NCBI RefSeq assembly: GCF_030518795.1
Contig: NZ_CP130427.1
Location: 2,480,001-2,544,000, forward strand
DNA: 64,000 nucleotides
Direction of reading: 5' to 3'
Source: Micromonospora sp. NBRC 110009
GTDB lineage: Bacteria; Actinomycetota; Actinomycetes; Mycobacteriales; Micromonosporaceae
The notes under the pieces are model-generated. The model had not been told where the DNA came from, made no database searches, and was given only the letters and a program-made list of their open reading frames with translations. The translations under genes were made by a program, and so were the position numbers. Below, piece by piece: positions 34,838 through 43,256 of the stretch (position 1 is the first letter of the stretch; each line of letters opens with the position of its first letter).

Positions 34838-35302
34838 ATGCACGAAGCACTCACCATCGGACAGCTCTCCGCCCGCAGCGGGGTGGCCCCCTCCGCCCTG
34901 CGCTACTACGAGCGGCTGGGGCTGATCCGGGCCGAGCGCACCGGCGGCAACCAGCGCCGCTACGCCCGCTCGGAACTGCGCCGGGTGGCGTTCGTCCGGA
35001 TCTCCCAGCAGGTCGGCGTCTCACTGGAGGAGATCCGCGAGGCGCTGGACTCGCTGCCGTCCTCGCGTACGCCCACCCCGGACGACTGGGCCGCCCTCTC
35101 CCAGGCGTGGCGGGACCGGCTGGACGAGAAGATCCGGCTGCTCGGCAAGCTTCGCGACGACCTCGACGGCTGCATCGGCTGCGGCTGCCTGTCCCTGCAG
35201 CGCTGCACCCTCTACAACCCGGGCGACACGCTTTCGGCCGAGGGCCCCGGCGCCCGGCTGATGCTGCCCCGGCCCGCCGAGGCGGACGGCGACGCGGCCT
35301 GA
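34838..35302 (+). CDS. soxR: SoxR-like redox-sensing MerR regulator
   Basis: A 154-residue MerR-family protein from ATG 34838. N-terminal winged helix (LTIGQLSARSGVAPSALRYYERLGLI), a dimerisation helix, then the [2Fe-2S] motif C-x2-C-x-C-x5-C as CIGCGCLSLQRC at residues 112-123, which defines SoxR. Oxidation of the cluster by redox-cycling compounds activates transcription. It is convergent with a quinone-oxidoreductase gene and divergent from the transketolase pair, both plausible targets; actinobacterial SoxR usually controls a few local oxidoreductases rather than soxS. Confidence 0.95.
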   Translation: MHEALTIGQLSARSGVAPSALRYYERLGLIRAERTGGNQRRYARSELRRVAFVRISQQVGVSLEEIREALDSLPSSRTPTPDDWAALSQAWRDRLDEKIRLLGKLRDDLDGCIGCGCLSLQRCTLYNPGDTLSAEGPGARLMLPRPAEADGDAA

Positions 35303-35306
35303 CCGG

Positions 35307-36281
35307 TCACCGGACCAGCAGCACCTTGCCCAGGTGGTCGCTCGTCTCGACCAGGCGGTGCGCGTCGGCGGCGTCGGCCAGCTTCGCCCGGCTGTGCACG
35401 ATCGGCCGGACCGCCCGGGACTCGACCAGCGGCCACACCTGCTCGCGTACGCCCCGGACGATCTCCGCCTTCTCGGCCAGCGGTCGGGAGCGCAGCGCCG
35501 TGGCGTGGACCGCGGCCCGCTTCGCCAGCAGCATGCCCAGGTCCAGCTCGCCCTTGCGACCGCCCTGCATGCCGATAACCACCAGCCGGCCGCCGGTGGC
35601 CAGCGCCGCCACGTTCCGTGGCAGGTAGGCGGCGCCCATGATGTCCAGGATCACGTCCGCGCCCCGGCCGTCGGTGACCCGGCGCAGCTCCTCGACGAAG
35701 TCCTGCTCCCGGTAGTCGATGGTGTGCGCGGCGCCCAGCTCGCGCAGCCGCTCGTGCTTCGCCGCCCGCGCGGTGACCACCACGGTCGCGCCGAGCGCCA
35801 CCCCGAGCTGGATGGCGAAGGTGCCGATCCCGCTGCCGCCGCCGTGCACCAGCAGCGTCTCGCCCTTCGCCAGCCGGGCCAGCTGGACCACGTTCGACCA
35901 GACCGTGCAGGCCACCTCCGGCAGCGCTGCGGCGTCGACCAGGTCGACGCCGGTCGGCACCGGCAGCAGTTGCCCGGCCGGCACGGCCACCTGCTCGGCG
36001 TAGCCGCCGCCGGCCAGCAGGGCACAGACCTCGTCGCCGACCGCCCAACCGGTCACCTCCGGGCCGAGCGCGGCGATCACCCCGGAGCACTCCAACCCCG
36101 GGTACGCGGGCGCGCCCGGCGGCGGCGGGTAGCTCCCCTGCCGTTGCAGCAGGTCGGCCCGGTTCACCGCGCTCGCCTGCACCTCGATGACCACCTCGCC
36201 GGGGCCGGGCTCCGGGTCGGGCACCTCGGACCAGACGAGGGCCTCGGGTCCGCCGGGTTTCGGGATCGTCATCGCGTGCAT
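35307..36281 (-). CDS. NADPH:quinone oxidoreductase family protein
   Basis: A 324-residue zinc-free medium-chain dehydrogenase/reductase. QOR features: NRADLLQRQGSYPPPPG at the N-terminus, the NADP loop LLVHGGGSGIGTFAIQL, and DIMGAAYLPRN. It reduces quinones or enone-containing small molecules. ATG 36272 is a possible alternative start. Its tail-to-tail neighbour is soxR, separated by four bases, which suggests it belongs to the redox-stress regulon. Confidence 0.9.
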   Translation of the reverse strand: MHAMTIPKPGGPEALVWSEVPDPEPGPGEVVIEVQASAVNRADLLQRQGSYPPPPGAPAYPGLECSGVIAALGPEVTGWAVGDEVCALLAGGGYAEQVAVPAGQLLPVPTGVDLVDAAALPEVACTVWSNVVQLARLAKGETLLVHGGGSGIGTFAIQLGVALGATVVVTARAAKHERLRELGAAHTIDYREQDFVEELRRVTDGRGADVILDIMGAAYLPRNVAALATGGRLVVIGMQGGRKGELDLGMLLAKRAAVHATALRSRPLAEKAEIVRGVREQVWPLVESRAVRPIVHSRAKLADAADAHRLVETSDHLGKVLLVR

Positions 36282-36290
36282 GGCCCAGTC

Positions 36291-36839
36291 TTACCCGATC
36301 CGGCCGTCCGTCCACGCCCGGGCCAGGATCTCGTCCACCGTCTCGTCCGGGGTCTGCTCGGAGGTGTCCAGCCAGAGCCCGATCGGGGGCGTGTCGGCCC
36401 GGAACTCGGCGTCCAGGTCGGCGACCGGCCAGTCCCCGTACCCCTGCTTGGGCCGCTCCCGCTCGCGGGCGGCGACCACCTCGGCGCGGGGCGCGAGCAC
36501 CACCACCGCGAGCGGCCGGTGCCGGATCCGGTCGACCATGGCCGGCAGGTCCGCGCCGAGCAGCACGTCCTGGAGCACCACGGTGAAGCCCGCCGCCGCG
36601 TAGCGGTCGGCCGCGGCGGCGGCCAGGTCGTAGCGGAGCCGGAGCTGGCGCAACGCCTCGTCGGAGAGCTGGGCGGTCATCTCCGCCCGGCCGCCGACGA
36701 TCATCCGGCGGAACACGTCGCCGCGCAGGTGCACCGACCGGGGTAGCCGCCGGGCCAGCAGCTCGGCCACTGTGGACTTGCCGGCCGCCATGATTCCGCT
36801 GACCAGCACCACCGTCGGGGTCTCCCACACGGCGGACAT
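36291..36839 (-). CDS. P-loop kinase-like protein (AAA/zeta-toxin-like fold)
   Basis: A 182-residue protein; I use the internal ATG 36839 because the preceding residues are Arg/Pro-rich and lack conservation. P-loop SGIMAAGKSTVAE at about 13-25, then HLRGDVFRRMIVGG and VVLQDVLLG, a pattern of small-molecule kinases such as chloramphenicol phosphotransferase-like enzymes. The substrate is unknown. It is 9 bases from the oxidoreductase gene and probably co-transcribed with it. Confidence 0.75.
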   Translation of the reverse strand: MSAVWETPTVVLVSGIMAAGKSTVAELLARRLPRSVHLRGDVFRRMIVGGRAEMTAQLSDEALRQLRLRYDLAAAAADRYAAAGFTVVLQDVLLGADLPAMVDRIRHRPLAVVVLAPRAEVVAARERERPKQGYGDWPVADLDAEFRADTPPIGLWLDTSEQTPDETVDEILARAWTDGRIG

Positions 36840-36927
36840 CCTTCCAGTGGGGGTGGGACGGCGGCTCGCCCGTTTCGGGGTCCGTGGCAGACTATGCACG
36901 GTCGCGTGCCCCGCGGGGACGCGTCCG

Positions 36928-37016
36928 GGAGGGTTCGCCTAGTGGCCGATGGCGCTGGTCTTGAAAACCGGTAAGGGCAGCGATGTCCTTCGTGGGTTCG
37001 AATCCCACACCCTCCG
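36928..37016 (+). tRNA. tRNA-Ser (UGA anticodon)
   Basis: An 89-base class II tRNA. Acceptor arms GGAGGGT and ACCCTCC pair fully, discriminator G at 37016, anticodon loop CTTGAAA gives UGA for Ser codon UCA, and a long variable arm follows (GGGCAGCGATGTCC). T loop TTCGAAT is canonical. The 3' CCA is not encoded. Confidence 0.96.
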
Positions 37017-37142
37017 CACTCCCTGTTCGCGCCGCAGTCGGCGGCTGCGGATCCGGACACGGCGCGCTTCCGGTTCTTTCTGGCCCGTGGAGGGGGTATG
37101 AAGGGGCGCAGGAATTCGCGCGCACCCGGAAGGACCGTTTCG

Positions 37143-37676
37143 ATGACCCTGGAACGACCGATCGCCCCGGACCCGTACGAGCTGCTGCCGACGGTGCCGT
37201 CGTTCACGCTGACCAGTGACGACGTGCACAACGGCGAGCCGATGGACGCGCGGTACGCGCACGGCAGCGCCGGCGGCGAGAACGTCTCCCCGCAGCTGTC
37301 CTGGTCCGGCTTCCCCGACGAGACCAAGAGCTTCGTGGTGACCTGCTTCGACCCGGACGCCCCGACCGGCAGCGGCTTCTGGCACTGGGTGCTGGTGGAC
37401 GTGCCCACCTCGGTGACCGAGCTGCCCACCGGGGTGAAGGAGAGCGACCTGGGCGCCGCCTTCAGCATCCGCAACGACTACGGGGACACCGGCTACGGCG
37501 GCGCGGCCCCGCCGCCCGGCGACCGCCCGCACCGGTACGTCTTCGCGGTGCACGCGGTGGACGTGGAGCGCCTGGACGTCGGCCCGAGCGCCAGCGCGGC
37601 CTATGTCGGCTTCAACCTGGCGTTCCACACCCTCGCCCGGGCGGTCATCCGCCCGACGTACCAGATCAAGGAGTGA
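37143..37676 (+). CDS. PEBP-family protein (YbhB/YbcL type)
   Basis: A 177-residue phosphatidylethanolamine-binding-like protein. ATG 37143 is chosen because GGAAGGA stands eight bases upstream. The family motifs are DPDAPTGSGFWHWVLVDVP and the C-terminal YVFAVHAVDV. Ligand and role in bacteria are unknown. No signal peptide, so cytoplasmic. Ends in a strong hairpin shared with the convergent methyltransferase gene. Confidence 0.93.
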   Translation: MTLERPIAPDPYELLPTVPSFTLTSDDVHNGEPMDARYAHGSAGGENVSPQLSWSGFPDETKSFVVTCFDPDAPTGSGFWHWVLVDVPTSVTELPTGVKESDLGAAFSIRNDYGDTGYGGAAPPPGDRPHRYVFAVHAVDVERLDVGPSASAAYVGFNLAFHTLARAVIRPTYQIKE

Positions 37677-37685
37677 CCGGCTGTC

Positions 37686-37732
37686 AGGAAGGGGCCCCGG
37701 CTGTCGCCTTTCGTCAGCCGGGGCCCCTTCCT
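37686..37732. terminator. Strong bidirectional terminator
   Basis: AGGAAGGGGCCCCGGCTG (37686-37703) and its exact complement (37715-37732) form an 18-bp stem with an 11-base loop, between the convergent PEBP and methyltransferase genes. Confidence 0.9.
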
Positions 37733-37743
37733 TGCCAGTCAGC

Positions 37744-38454
37744 TCAGGCCGGGACGCGGGCGACGGCGAAGACGGACTGGCCGAACGGTGGGCGCAGCCG
37801 CTGCTCGGCCGCCTTGGTGGCGGGCAGGACCAGGCTGTCGTAGACCTTCACCATCGGGCCCTCCTTCGGCATCAGCCGGAAGACCTTGGTGGCCATGAAG
37901 TAGCCGATCAGGCCGAGGGCGTTCGCGTAGTGGATCTTCTCCACGGTGAGCCCGGCCTCGGTCATCGCCGCGGCCAGGGTCTTCTTGGTGTAGCGGCGGA
38001 CGTGGCCGGTGGCGATGTCGGCCGGGCTCATCGCGAACTGGAACGCCGGCACGATGATGATCACGGCGCCGCCGGGCCGGACCAGGTCGCGCATGCTGCG
38101 TAGCGCGCCCACGTGGTCGTCGATGTGCTCCAGCACGTTGTAGGAGACGGCCGCGCTGTAGTCGGCGCGCTCGGAGTGCGGCAGCAGCATCTGCCGGACC
38201 TCGATGCCCGGTCGGTCGGCCAGCCGCTCCTTGAGCCGGACCAGCCGGTCCGGGTCCGCCTCGGTCGCGGTGATCCGGGGCAGGTGCTCGGACCACTCCA
38301 GGGCGTAGTCGCCCAGCCCGCTGCCGATCTCGATGGGGTTGTCACCGAGGTACGGCACGGCAAGCTCGACGAACCACCTGCGGTGGTTGACCGCCGTCGC
38401 CAGGCCCTCGAGCACCTCCGACTGGACGCGCTGATCCCCAGTGATTTCTGCCAT
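37744..38454 (-). CDS. SAM-dependent class I methyltransferase
   Basis: A 236-residue enzyme from ATG 38454 (MAEITGDQRVQ). Motif I is IEIGSGLGDYALEW, then the acidic end of strand 2 (ATEADPDR), YNVLEHIDDHVGALR as motif II region, and GGAVIIIVP. Substrate is not evident. Its start faces the GT-C-like membrane protein gene, 210 bases away, and the two may act on the same surface glycan. The upstream 200 bases are AT-richer than average. Confidence 0.88.
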   Translation of the reverse strand: MAEITGDQRVQSEVLEGLATAVNHRRWFVELAVPYLGDNPIEIGSGLGDYALEWSEHLPRITATEADPDRLVRLKERLADRPGIEVRQMLLPHSERADYSAAVSYNVLEHIDDHVGALRSMRDLVRPGGAVIIIVPAFQFAMSPADIATGHVRRYTKKTLAAAMTEAGLTVEKIHYANALGLIGYFMATKVFRLMPKEGPMVKVYDSLVLPATKAAEQRLRPPFGQSVFAVARVPA

Positions 38455-38664
38455 GCGTCGATTCCTCACGATATGACTGACCCGCGCCTGGACCGACAGA
38501 GTCAACCATCCGGATGGATGGCAAGGGAATCGGGGCACCGGGGGTGGCCGAATTGCGGTCGGGGGTGGGCACGTGATCGGCGGTCGGCGAACCCGGCACA
38601 TAGTACGCCAGTACCCAGAAACATGTCACGTCCCTGCCATACCCTGACTACGCTCTGAATTGTC

Positions 38665-40476
38665 ATGACTACTCCTGAATCGGACGCCGGCCGGGGCGAC
38701 GCCGTCGAGGGCGGGCCCGACGAGGGCGAACGGCCGGGGCGGGAGCGGTGGATCGACGGTGCCGCCGTGCTCAGCTTCGTGCTGCTCGCGTTCTGGGTGA
38801 CCGCCCGGTTCTGGACGAACCCCGACGCCGGGGTGCGGGACAACCGCACCGACCAGGCGCAGTTCGAGTGGATGATGGCGCATGGTGCACGGGTCGTGAC
38901 CGATTTTGCCTACCCTTTCACGTCGGACCGGATGAATGTGCCGGACGGCGTCAATCTCATGGCAAATACGTCCGTATTATCCATTTCTTTGCCAATGACG
39001 CCCATCACCGTCCTGTTCGGCCCGAGTAAGGCATTCCTGGTCTTTCTCGCCCTCGGCATGGCTGCCACTGGCGTCGCCTGGTATTTCGTCCTATCCCGGG
39101 TGCTGATCGGCGCCCGGGCACCGGCCTGGCTCGGGGCCGGATTCTGCGCCTTCGCGCCGGCGATGGTCTCGCACGCCAACGCCCACCCCAACATCGTCGG
39201 CCAGTTCGTGGTGCCGCTGATCGTCTGGCGGACGCTGCGGCTGGCCCGACCGCGCCGCTGGCTGCGCAACGGCGTCCTGCTCGGGGTGTTGATCGTCTGG
39301 CAGGCGTTCCTCAACCTGGAGATCCTGCTGATGACGGCGATCGGGCTGGGCGTGGTGGTGGCCGCGCTCGCCATCGGTCGACCGGAGACGCGCCGAGCGG
39401 CCCGACCCTTCTGCGCCGGACTGGGGGTGGCCGCCGTCGTCGCCGGGGCGCTGCTCGCCTACCCGCTGTACGTGCAGTTCTTCGGGCCCGGGGCGTACCA
39501 GGGACTGTCCCGGCTGATCCGGGGCTACCGCACCGACCTCGCCTCGTTCGTCGCCTGGTCCCGGGAGTCGCTGGCCGGGGACGCCCGGGGCAGCGTCTGG
39601 CTGGCCAAGAACGCCACTGAGGAGAACGCCTTCTTCGGCTGGCCGCTCGTCGTCCTGGTGGTCGCGCTGGTGTGGTGGCTGCGGCGCAGCGTCGTGGTGC
39701 TCGGCCTGGCCGCGGTCGGCCTCGTGTTCGCCCTGTTCTCCCTCGGCCGGGAGATCCGGCTCGACGGGCACGACACCGGCATCCCCGGCCCGTGGGCCGT
39801 GCTGGAGGACCTGCCGATCCTGCACTCGGTGGTGCCCACCCGCTGGTCGCTGGCGCTCACCCCGATCATCGGGATCCTGCTCGCGCTCGGCGCGGACCAC
39901 GCCCGCCGGTTGGCCCGTCGCCATCCGGCCGCCCGCCCGCAGATCCGGTTCGCCACCGCGACCGTGCTGACCATGGCGCTGCTGCCGATCCTGCCCACCC
40001 CGCTCCCCGCGGTGCGCCTCGAGCCGACGCCCGCCTTCGTCACCTCCGGGGCCTGGCGGCCCTACCTGGCCGGCGGGCGGAGCGTCGTGACCCTGCCGCT
40101 GCCCGACACCACCTACGCCGACCCGCTGCGCTGGTCCGCCGAGACCCGGCTGGCGATGCCGCTGGCCCGGGGCTACTTCCTCTACCCGGACACCCGGCCC
40201 GGCGCCGGCCGGGTGGCGCTCTTCTCCGCGCCGCCCCGCCCCACCAGCACCTTCTTCCACACGATCCGCACCACCGGCGGGGTGCCGCCGATCACGCCGC
40301 AGGACCGGGTGGCCGCCGTGGACGACCTGCGCTACTGGCGGGCGGGCGCGGTGATCCTCGACCCCCGGGTGCGGCAGGCCGATGCGCTGGCGCGGGGCAT
40401 GTCCGAGCTGACCGGCCTCGAGCCGAGGTTCACCGGCGGCGTCTGGCTCTGGGACGTCCGGCCGCTGGTCGACTGA
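38665..40476 (+). CDS. GT-C-like polytopic membrane protein
   Basis: A 603-residue protein from ATG 38665 with about ten membrane helices, a first extracytoplasmic loop (DNRTDQAQFEWMMAHG, holding acidic residues where GT-C enzymes keep the catalytic Asp), and a soluble C-terminal domain. It resembles lipid-linked-sugar glycosyltransferases, with no signature motif to fix the donor. A patch at about 38905-39090 is AT-rich for this genome and includes a rare TTA Leu codon at 38977-38979 among codons such as ATT, TCT and TTG, unlike the rest of the gene. Confidence 0.75.
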   Translation: MTTPESDAGRGDAVEGGPDEGERPGRERWIDGAAVLSFVLLAFWVTARFWTNPDAGVRDNRTDQAQFEWMMAHGARVVTDFAYPFTSDRMNVPDGVNLMANTSVLSISLPMTPITVLFGPSKAFLVFLALGMAATGVAWYFVLSRVLIGARAPAWLGAGFCAFAPAMVSHANAHPNIVGQFVVPLIVWRTLRLARPRRWLRNGVLLGVLIVWQAFLNLEILLMTAIGLGVVVAALAIGRPETRRAARPFCAGLGVAAVVAGALLAYPLYVQFFGPGAYQGLSRLIRGYRTDLASFVAWSRESLAGDARGSVWLAKNATEENAFFGWPLVVLVVALVWWLRRSVVVLGLAAVGLVFALFSLGREIRLDGHDTGIPGPWAVLEDLPILHSVVPTRWSLALTPIIGILLALGADHARRLARRHPAARPQIRFATATVLTMALLPILPTPLPAVRLEPTPAFVTSGAWRPYLAGGRSVVTLPLPDTTYADPLRWSAETRLAMPLARGYFLYPDTRPGAGRVALFSAPPRPTSTFFHTIRTTGGVPPITPQDRVAAVDDLRYWRAGAVILDPRVRQADALARGMSELTGLEPRFTGGVWLWDVRPLVD

Positions 40477-40489
40477 GCGGGCGGCGGGC

Positions 40490-41272
40490 TCAGGCCGGGC
40501 GAAGGCAGCAGCCCTGGCAGATCTTCGGCCGGGGCAGCGTGAAGGCGAGGCAGCAGGTACGCCGCTGCACCGTCGGCTCACCGGCCGGGCCGGGCACCAG
40601 CTCCACCAGGTCGCTCAGGTCGAGGGCGTCGAGCAGGGTGCCGATGCTGGCGGCGGCGGAGCCGGGGAGCGCGTCCGAGGCGCGCAGGATGCCGTGCGAG
40701 ATGCCGGAGGCGACCGAGCCGAGCAGCGTACGCGTGCCGAGCCGGACCTCCGTCTGGATGGCCGCGATCAGCGGGGCGAAGTGGGCGTCGAGGAGCGAGG
40801 CGCGCAGCGCGTCGAGCAGCGCCGCCTCGTCGGCGACCACCCGGACGTCCGGGTGACCGGCCAGGGCCAGCGGGTCACCGGGCAGCACGGCGATCGTGGT
40901 CGAGCTGCGCAGGCCCAGGGTGAGCAGCTGGTGATGGTCCTCGAAGTGGACCAGCACGTCGGCGGGGTCGAGCAGCGGCACCCGCCGGGCCGACGCCCAG
41001 CCGAGCACCACCGGCAGCGCGGTCCAGTAGCTGTACGACTTCCAGGCCAGCGCGGCGCAGGCGTGCGGCGTGCCGCCGAAGCGCCGGGTCGCGGCCCGCA
41101 GGAACTCGGGCAGCAGCGTGCCGTCGACCAGCCGGGTCGCCGGTGACCAGCGGGCCTCGTCGGTCGTGACCAGCAGGCCGGGGGCGAGCCCGGGCAGGTC
41201 GTCGGTGCCGAACATGGCGCGCAGGGTGGTGGTCACCGGGGCGAGCGGCGTGGCGGTGTCCCGCCTCGGCAT
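40490..41272 (-). CDS. FhuF-like (2Fe-2S) ferric-siderophore reductase
   Basis: A 260-residue protein beginning MPRRDTATPL; the Cys pattern at its C-terminus is C-C-x10-C-x2-C (RTCCLAFTLPRPKICQGCC), the FhuF [2Fe-2S] motif. FhuF reduces ferric siderophores in the cytoplasm to free the iron. The upstream region holds an iron-box-like palindrome, as expected. Convergent with the GT-C-like gene, separated by 13 bases. Confidence 0.85.
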   Translation of the reverse strand: MPRRDTATPLAPVTTTLRAMFGTDDLPGLAPGLLVTTDEARWSPATRLVDGTLLPEFLRAATRRFGGTPHACAALAWKSYSYWTALPVVLGWASARRVPLLDPADVLVHFEDHHQLLTLGLRSSTTIAVLPGDPLALAGHPDVRVVADEAALLDALRASLLDAHFAPLIAAIQTEVRLGTRTLLGSVASGISHGILRASDALPGSAAASIGTLLDALDLSDLVELVPGPAGEPTVQRRTCCLAFTLPRPKICQGCCLRPA

Positions 41273-41606
41273 CACCGCTGTCACCTGATCCGTCCCCTGT
41301 CTGGTGGTCCCCGCCGGTCGGCGTCCGCCGCCCGATCGAACTAAGGCTAGCCTAACCACAGCTCGTGGTCCGGGGAAAGTCGGGTCAGGGGGTGGATGAA
41401 GAGGTCCCGGTCACTCCGCCGGACGGGGCCGCGTGCCGCGTACTACCCGGCCGGGCGGGCGGGAAACGCCGCCGGAGCGGGCCGGCGGCGGCGCAAGCAT
41501 CGATGATCACCGCTGAATTGTCAAGGTGAATGTCGAATACGAGGCAGTTTCCGTGCACGTTCGGCCACCGAGCGTGAAAATGGTCTTCCCGCATACGAGG
41601 AAGCCG
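41273..41606. other. Intergenic region with an iron-box-like site
   Basis: 334 bases between divergent genes. An IdeR/DmdR-like box lies at 41339-41357 (listed separately). The half toward the deformylase gene is AT-richer. GAGGAAGCCG directly before ATG 41607 supplies its ribosome binding site. Confidence 0.6.
41339..41357 (-). promoter_or_regulatory. Iron-box-like operator
   Basis: AACTAAGGCTAGCCTAACC; on the minus strand GGTTAGGCTAGCCTTAGTT. It has a perfect GGCTAGCC core and resembles the actinobacterial IdeR/DmdR box (TTAGGTTAGSCTAACCTAA). It is 67 bases upstream of the FhuF-like start, consistent with iron-dependent repression. Confidence 0.65.
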
Positions 41607-43136
41607 ATGTCGACCTCCCCCATCGAGCGTGCCGCCGAGTCGTTCGCGGCTGAACTCGTCCGGCACCGCACCGGCCGTGGGCTGTCCAAGAAGCAGTTGG
41701 CGACCCTGATGGGCTTCGACCCGTCCTACGTCAGCCACGTCGAAGGGCGCCGGCACCGGCCCACCGAGGACTTCGCCCGCCGCGCCGAGGCCGTCCTGGA
41801 GGCCAGCGGCGCGATCTGGCAGCGCTTCCGGGAGTACGACGAGCTGCGGCACGGCCGCTCCGGCGGGGCCCACCGCGAGCCGCCCGTCCCCGGCCAGTGG
41901 CTGCCGCCCGGCACCGGGCTGGTGGTGGAGCGGGAAACCGCGACCCTCACCCACACCGACGAGGGCTACCACTGCGTGATCCGGCGGGAGCTCTACAACG
42001 CCGGCACCGAGCCGGTCACCCGCTACCTGATCCGGGTCGCGGTGGACCGCTACCCCAACGACCCCGGCCGCTCCAACCGGCACCACCGGGAACACCCGCT
42101 CACCTTCGCCGAGCTGCAACTGGCGGCGTACCGCGACGACGGGGGCGGGCGCGAGCCGATGCACTGGCGGGCCAAGCACGACCGGGACGCGTCCAAGGAG
42201 ATCTGGCTGCTCTTCGAGAACACCGAGGGACGCTTCCCGCTCTACCCCGGCGACCGGGTCACCATCGAGTACGCGTACCGGGTCGGCCGGGACAAGTGGG
42301 GCCCCTGGTTCCAGCGGGCCGTCCGCCTGCCCACCCGCCACCTCGCCGTCCGGCTCGACCTGCCCGTGGACCTCGACCCGAAGGTGTGGGGGATGGAGAC
42401 CTCCCTCTCCTCCGAGGAGGGGCCGCTGCGTACCCCGATCCAACGCCACGACCGGAGCGGCCGGGCCATCTTCGACTGGGCCACCGACGACCCGCCGCTG
42501 AACGCCCGCTACCGGCTCCAGTGGCGGTTCCGCGGCCTGCCCCCGGACGCCGAACCCGACGGCACCGGCCCGGGCGTCCGGATCCGGGCGAGCGACCGGA
42601 TGCGCGGCATCGGCATCGTGCAACGCGGCGACGACCTGCTCCGCCAGCCCGCCCGTCAGTTCGACCTGCCGCGCGAGGAACACGCGGCCCGGGAGGTCAT
42701 CGACCGGCTCTCCGCCGCCCTGACCCGCCTCGACGAGCTGCACCCGTTCAACAAGGGGGTCGGCATCGCCGCACCGCAGCTCGGGCTGGGCTGGGCCGCC
42801 GCCCTGGTCCGCCCCGCCGACCGGGCCGCCGAGCCGGTCGTCCTGCTCAACCCGCGGGTGGTCGACACCGCCGGCGAGACCGACGAGCAGTACGAAGGCT
42901 GCCTCTCCTTCTTCGACCACCGCGGCCTGGTGCCCCGGCCCCTCCGGATCGACGTCGAGCACGCGCAGTGGAACGGCGGCCGGGTCATCACGTCCTTCGA
43001 GTACGCCATGGCCCGCCTGGTCGCCCATGAGATCGACCACCTGGAGGGGCGCCTCTACGTCGACCGGATGGCCCCGGGCGTGCCCCTGGTGCCGGTCGAG
43101 GAATACCGCCACACCGGCCGCCCCTGGCGCTACTGA
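41607..43136 (+). CDS. XRE-type HTH fused to a peptide deformylase
   Basis: A 509-residue fusion from ATG 41607 (ribosome binding site AGGA). Residues about 8-65 are a Cro/C1-type helix-turn-helix (GLSKKQLATLMGFDPSYVSHVEG). Residues about 100-325 are an unassigned beta-rich domain. Residues about 335-505 are a peptide deformylase with all three motifs: GVGIAAPQ (384-391), EGCLS (430-434) and HEIDH (474-478), the Cys and two His metal ligands and catalytic Glu intact. A deformylase removes the formyl group from new proteins; the HTH suggests a second role in transcription or DNA-directed regulation. Stand-alone deformylases are ~170-200 residues. Confidence 0.9.
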   Translation: MSTSPIERAAESFAAELVRHRTGRGLSKKQLATLMGFDPSYVSHVEGRRHRPTEDFARRAEAVLEASGAIWQRFREYDELRHGRSGGAHREPPVPGQWLPPGTGLVVERETATLTHTDEGYHCVIRRELYNAGTEPVTRYLIRVAVDRYPNDPGRSNRHHREHPLTFAELQLAAYRDDGGGREPMHWRAKHDRDASKEIWLLFENTEGRFPLYPGDRVTIEYAYRVGRDKWGPWFQRAVRLPTRHLAVRLDLPVDLDPKVWGMETSLSSEEGPLRTPIQRHDRSGRAIFDWATDDPPLNARYRLQWRFRGLPPDAEPDGTGPGVRIRASDRMRGIGIVQRGDDLLRQPARQFDLPREEHAAREVIDRLSAALTRLDELHPFNKGVGIAAPQLGLGWAAALVRPADRAAEPVVLLNPRVVDTAGETDEQYEGCLSFFDHRGLVPRPLRIDVEHAQWNGGRVITSFEYAMARLVAHEIDHLEGRLYVDRMAPGVPLVPVEEYRHTGRPWRY

Positions 43137-43149
43137 CCCGCCGAGGGTT

Positions 43150-43189
43150 CCGGTGCGCGGACCGGTTGCCGGTCCGGCCCGCGCACCGG
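43150..43189. terminator. Terminator-like hairpin
   Basis: CCGGTGCGCGG (43150-43160) pairs with CCGCGCACCGG (43179-43189). It follows the deformylase gene and faces the convergent flavohemoprotein gene. Confidence 0.6.
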
Positions 43190-43198
43190 CGAACGGGG

Positions 43199-43240
43199 GC
43201 CGGGTCGCGTGCCCCAGGGGCCAGGGGCACGCGACCCGGC
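43199..43240. terminator. Strong bidirectional terminator
   Basis: A perfect 17-bp stem: GCCGGGTCGCGTGCCCC at 43199-43215 and its complement at 43224-43240, loop of eight bases. Sits between convergent genes. Confidence 0.85.
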
Positions 43241-43256
43241 TCGGGGGGAGAAAGGC

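Noticed and set aside
41385..43112. 575-residue minus-strand frame opposite the HTH-deformylase
   Set aside because: High-GC antisense shadow of the deformylase fusion, with no recognisable domain.
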